64,000 bases of DNA. It comes from Synechococcales cyanobacterium C42_A2020_086. Its GTDB lineage: Bacteria; Cyanobacteriota; Cyanobacteriia; Elainellales; Elainellaceae. The stretch's first letter is position 1; every line of letters begins with the position of its first letter. The stretch covers positions 1 through 64,000 of the forward strand of contig JACYLU010000035.1 of assembly GCA_015272325.1 (NCBI GenBank). Reading direction: 5' to 3'. The translations under genes were made by a program, and so were the position numbers. Below are positions 62,235 to 64,000 of this stretch, piece by piece. The notes beneath the pieces were generated by a model, which worked only from the letters and a program-made list of their open reading frames with translations, was not told where the DNA came from and searched no databases.

Positions 62235-63056
62235 ATGTTCAGGGTGTGCCGAGGTCACAATGTTTTAGGAGTATACAAGCCTGTGCTATCCACCGAGTTA
62301 CTGGCTTACTACCGTCAGGCGAGTCAACAGGTCCTGACTGTTGTGGATGTTGAAACCACTGGACGATTTGCCTGGAGCGACCGGGTGATGGAAATCTCGG
62401 TGCTGCAGGCGACACTAGCCAACGGAATTCAGCACCAGCAAACCAGCTTGATCAATCCCCAGACGGCGATCCCCGCTAAGATTGCTCAATTTACGGGCAT
62501 TTCCCAAGCGATGGTAACCACGGCGGCAGTCGCAGCTGACGTATTGCCCGAGTATTTACCGCTGCTGAATCAGGGCATTCTCACTGCCCACAATCTCGAG
62601 TTCGACTATCCGTTTTTGCAGGCAGAATACCGGCGGCTCGGTACGGACTTTTCGCGAACCCCGCAGGACCAACTCTGCACCGTTCGCCTCTCCCGCCTGA
62701 TGCTGCCTGATTTGCCCTCGCGTAGCCTGCCCAATTTGGTGCGCCATTTTCAGTTCCCGGTGGATTGTTCCCACCGCGCCGAAGCCGATACCCTAGCCTG
62801 CTGGCTGCTAGCGGAGCGGTTGCTGCAACAAATTCTCGATGAAACCGACGAAGTGCTGCTAGCTCGCTTTGCCCAGCAGTGGCTGCCATTGAAGGAGGCT
62901 GCAAAGCTATTGAACTGCCCAACTCGCCAAGGGCGGGTGATTCTAGAGGCAGCTGGCATTCCTCATCGCTTGGTTGGTCGTGGCCAGAGCAGCACCTGGA
63001 TGTATCGTCGCGGCGATGTTGAGCGGGTGCGATTGGAACAGGCATCGAGCAGTTAA
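62235..63056 (+). CDS. DnaQ-like 3'-5' exonuclease with C-terminal helix-turn-helix
   Basis: A 273-residue protein. An RNase-T/DnaQ exonuclease domain (about 33-200) shows the acidic metal ligands: VVDVETTG, HNLEFDYPFL, and HRAEADTLACW as the ExoIII-type region, so DEDDh chemistry is likely. Residues 215-270 form a DNA-binding excisionase-like module (WLPLKEAAKLLNCPTRQGRVILEAAGI, TWMYRRGDVERVRLEQ). The combination suggests a repair or editing nuclease. A GTG at 62283 with AGGAG 11 nt upstream is an alternative start. The 3' end lies in a 16-bp tandem duplication. Confidence 0.85.
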   Translation: MFRVCRGHNVLGVYKPVLSTELLAYYRQASQQVLTVVDVETTGRFAWSDRVMEISVLQATLANGIQHQQTSLINPQTAIPAKIAQFTGISQAMVTTAAVAADVLPEYLPLLNQGILTAHNLEFDYPFLQAEYRRLGTDFSRTPQDQLCTVRLSRLMLPDLPSRSLPNLVRHFQFPVDCSHRAEADTLACWLLAERLLQQILDETDEVLLARFAQQWLPLKEAAKLLNCPTRQGRVILEAAGIPHRLVGRGQSSTWMYRRGDVERVRLEQASSS

Positions 63057-63075
63057 AAGATCGAGCAGTTAAAAG
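63044..63075. repeat. Perfect 16-bp tandem duplication spanning the exonuclease stop codon
   Basis: ATCGAGCAGTTAAAAG occurs at 63044-63059 and 63060-63075. The first copy contains the TAA stop of the exonuclease gene, so the second copy places another in-phase-like stop region downstream and does not alter the protein. Confidence 0.85.
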
Positions 63076-63196
63076 AGTGTAGATTGTCCTCGCTGAACAA
63101 CTGAACCAGGTGAATTGCCAATTCTTAAGGTCTTCTCAGCGCTTTCTCGGCAATCAATGAAATGATCAGCAAGTGGATGCATTCAAGGATAGTTTG

Positions 63197-64000
63197 GTGG
63201 AGACCCGCGATCAGTTGATTCTGTTTACTCGCTACCCGCTACCTGGCAGAACTAAGACTCGCTTGATCCCAGCGTTGGGGGCTGCTGGAGCCGCTGCCTT
63301 GCAGCGTCAGATGACGGAACACACCCTGAACCAAGTACGCTCTTTGCTGGCTCAGCGGATAGTTTCCGTTGAGATCTGGTTTGCTGCCGAGGAATCTGCT
63401 AGTACAGAAGCCGCGCGGCAGCAGATGCAGGACTGGCTGGGGTCCGACTGGAGCTATCAGGCGCAGCCCACAGGCGATTTGGGACTGCGTATGGCCGACG
63501 CCTTTCAGCATGCCTTTGCGGCCGGAATGCAGCAGGTCGTCATTATTGGCACCGATTGCCCTGGGCTGGATGCGTCTCGATTGGCGCAAGCCTTCGCTGC
63601 CCTGACATCTCATGATTTGGTCGTAGGACCAGCGACCGACGGCGGCTACTATTTAATTGGGCTGCGGCAAGCAGTACCCGCCCTGTTTGTAGACATCGAC
63701 TGGGGAACCGCTACCGTCTTCTCGCAAACGATGGCCATCGCCGAACGTTGCCATTTGTCGGTCGCTGTGCTCGATCCGCTAACGGACATTGACCGCCCCG
63801 ACGATCTCAGTGTTTGGCAAACTTTACATCCAGCGATAGTGAATCGGGAGCGTCCCTTCCTTTCCATTATCATTCCTGCCCTCAACGAAGCTCATGTGCT
63901 GCCAGAGATACTTTTGCCTCTGGTGCAGCAGCCAGCAGTAGAAGTGATTGTGGTCGATGGGACTAGTCAAGACAGCACGGCTACCGTTGCGGCGGCTCTA
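63197..64000 (+). CDS. Partial fusion glycosyltransferase (TIGR04282 domain followed by TIGR04283 GT2), cut by window end
   Basis: The open frame runs off the window after 268 codons. Part 1 (about 1-215) is the TIGR04282/DUF2064 family: LILFTRYPLPGRTKTRLIP, VVIIGTDCPGLDASRL, VVGPATDGGYYLIGL. Part 2 begins with a GT2 family A domain of the TIGR04283 type: LSIIIPALNEAHVLPEIL and VEVIVVDGTSQDST. Such fusions are known in cyanobacteria. The start GTG at 63197 has AAGG 8 nt upstream; an in-frame GTG at 63173 is possible. C-terminus lies outside the window. Confidence 0.85.
   Translation, partial: METRDQLILFTRYPLPGRTKTRLIPALGAAGAAALQRQMTEHTLNQVRSLLAQRIVSVEIWFAAEESASTEAARQQMQDWLGSDWSYQAQPTGDLGLRMADAFQHAFAAGMQQVVIIGTDCPGLDASRLAQAFAALTSHDLVVGPATDGGYYLIGLRQAVPALFVDIDWGTATVFSQTMAIAERCHLSVAVLDPLTDIDRPDDLSVWQTLHPAIVNRERPFLSIIIPALNEAHVLPEILLPLVQQPAVEVIVVDGTSQDSTATVAAAL

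Overview
The window is a cyanobacterial chromosome segment of moderate to fairly high GC. The evidence is the gene content: an Rre1/Ycf29 response regulator, a photosystem II S4-domain protein, BtpA (photosystem I biogenesis), a VKOR-thioredoxin fusion, a rimO-crhR pair, a DUF4079 protein, a CoaR-type MerR-CbiC cobalt sensor, a Ser/Thr kinase with CHASE2, and a start of a TIGR04282/TIGR04283-type double glycosyltransferase. At least nine HIP1 octamers (GCGATCGC) also occur, for example at 4777, 10373, 19885, 29659, 35198, 36676, 45846, 47407 and 59199. The filamentous or unicellular habit and the genus cannot be told from this.

Layout. 0-6 kb: a beta-CASP nuclease with a 40-residue membrane protein just upstream, the redox/stress regulator Rre1, a sugar-nucleotide-type oxidoreductase and a DUF815 ATPase. 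6-13.6 kb: an exported Thr-Pro repeat protein, a PiuC-type hydroxylase, aquaporin, and a divergent CoaR / P-type ATPase pair. 13.6-20.4 kb: YbaK, PSII S4 protein, a VOC protein, a class III aminotransferase, a lipid kinase fused to a degenerate methylglyoxal-synthase domain, and an outer-membrane TpsB without a TpsA. 20.4-25.4 kb: a three-gene minus-strand signalling operon (sensor kinase, degenerate receiver, receiver-PAS-GGDEF-EAL). 26.8-32.3 kb: a plus-strand surface-polysaccharide-type cluster (two glycosyltransferases, a PIG-L deacetylase, a large protein with laminin-G-like segments). 32.3-34.6 kb: PPK2 and an AI-2E/PerM family membrane protein.

34.7-49.4 kb looks like an accessory segment. 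It holds a five-gene ABC importer / acyl-CoA ligase / ketopantoate-reductase operon, then a decayed DUF4385 gene, then a drug-efflux-type operon (HlyD, double ATPase, two ABC-2 permeases) divergent from a TetR regulator with a perfect 19-bp operator between them, then a decayed IS transposase and a molbindin. 49.7-64 kb returns to conserved cyanobacterial genes: a lipoprotein, a lytic transglycosylase, DUF4079, aroE, the CHASE2 kinase, VKOR, btpA, rimO-crhR, a DnaQ-like exonuclease with a C-terminal helix-turn-helix, and the partial glycosyltransferase.

The most unexpected window-wide pattern is in the gaps between genes. Many carry a perfect or near-perfect tandem duplication of about 10-16 bp, each of a different sequence (for example at 1968, 5872, 8171, 9146, 13587, 15685, 33333, 37334, 48171, 54395, 62187 and 63044). 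Some create or move regulatory signals: one duplicates a ribosome-binding site plus start codon, another spans a stop codon. Other leads are the CoaR-like cobalt sensor facing a CtpE-like pump instead of a cobalt exporter, and the lipid kinase fused to a methylglyoxal-synthase domain without its catalytic residues. No rRNA, tRNA or CRISPR array was recognised.
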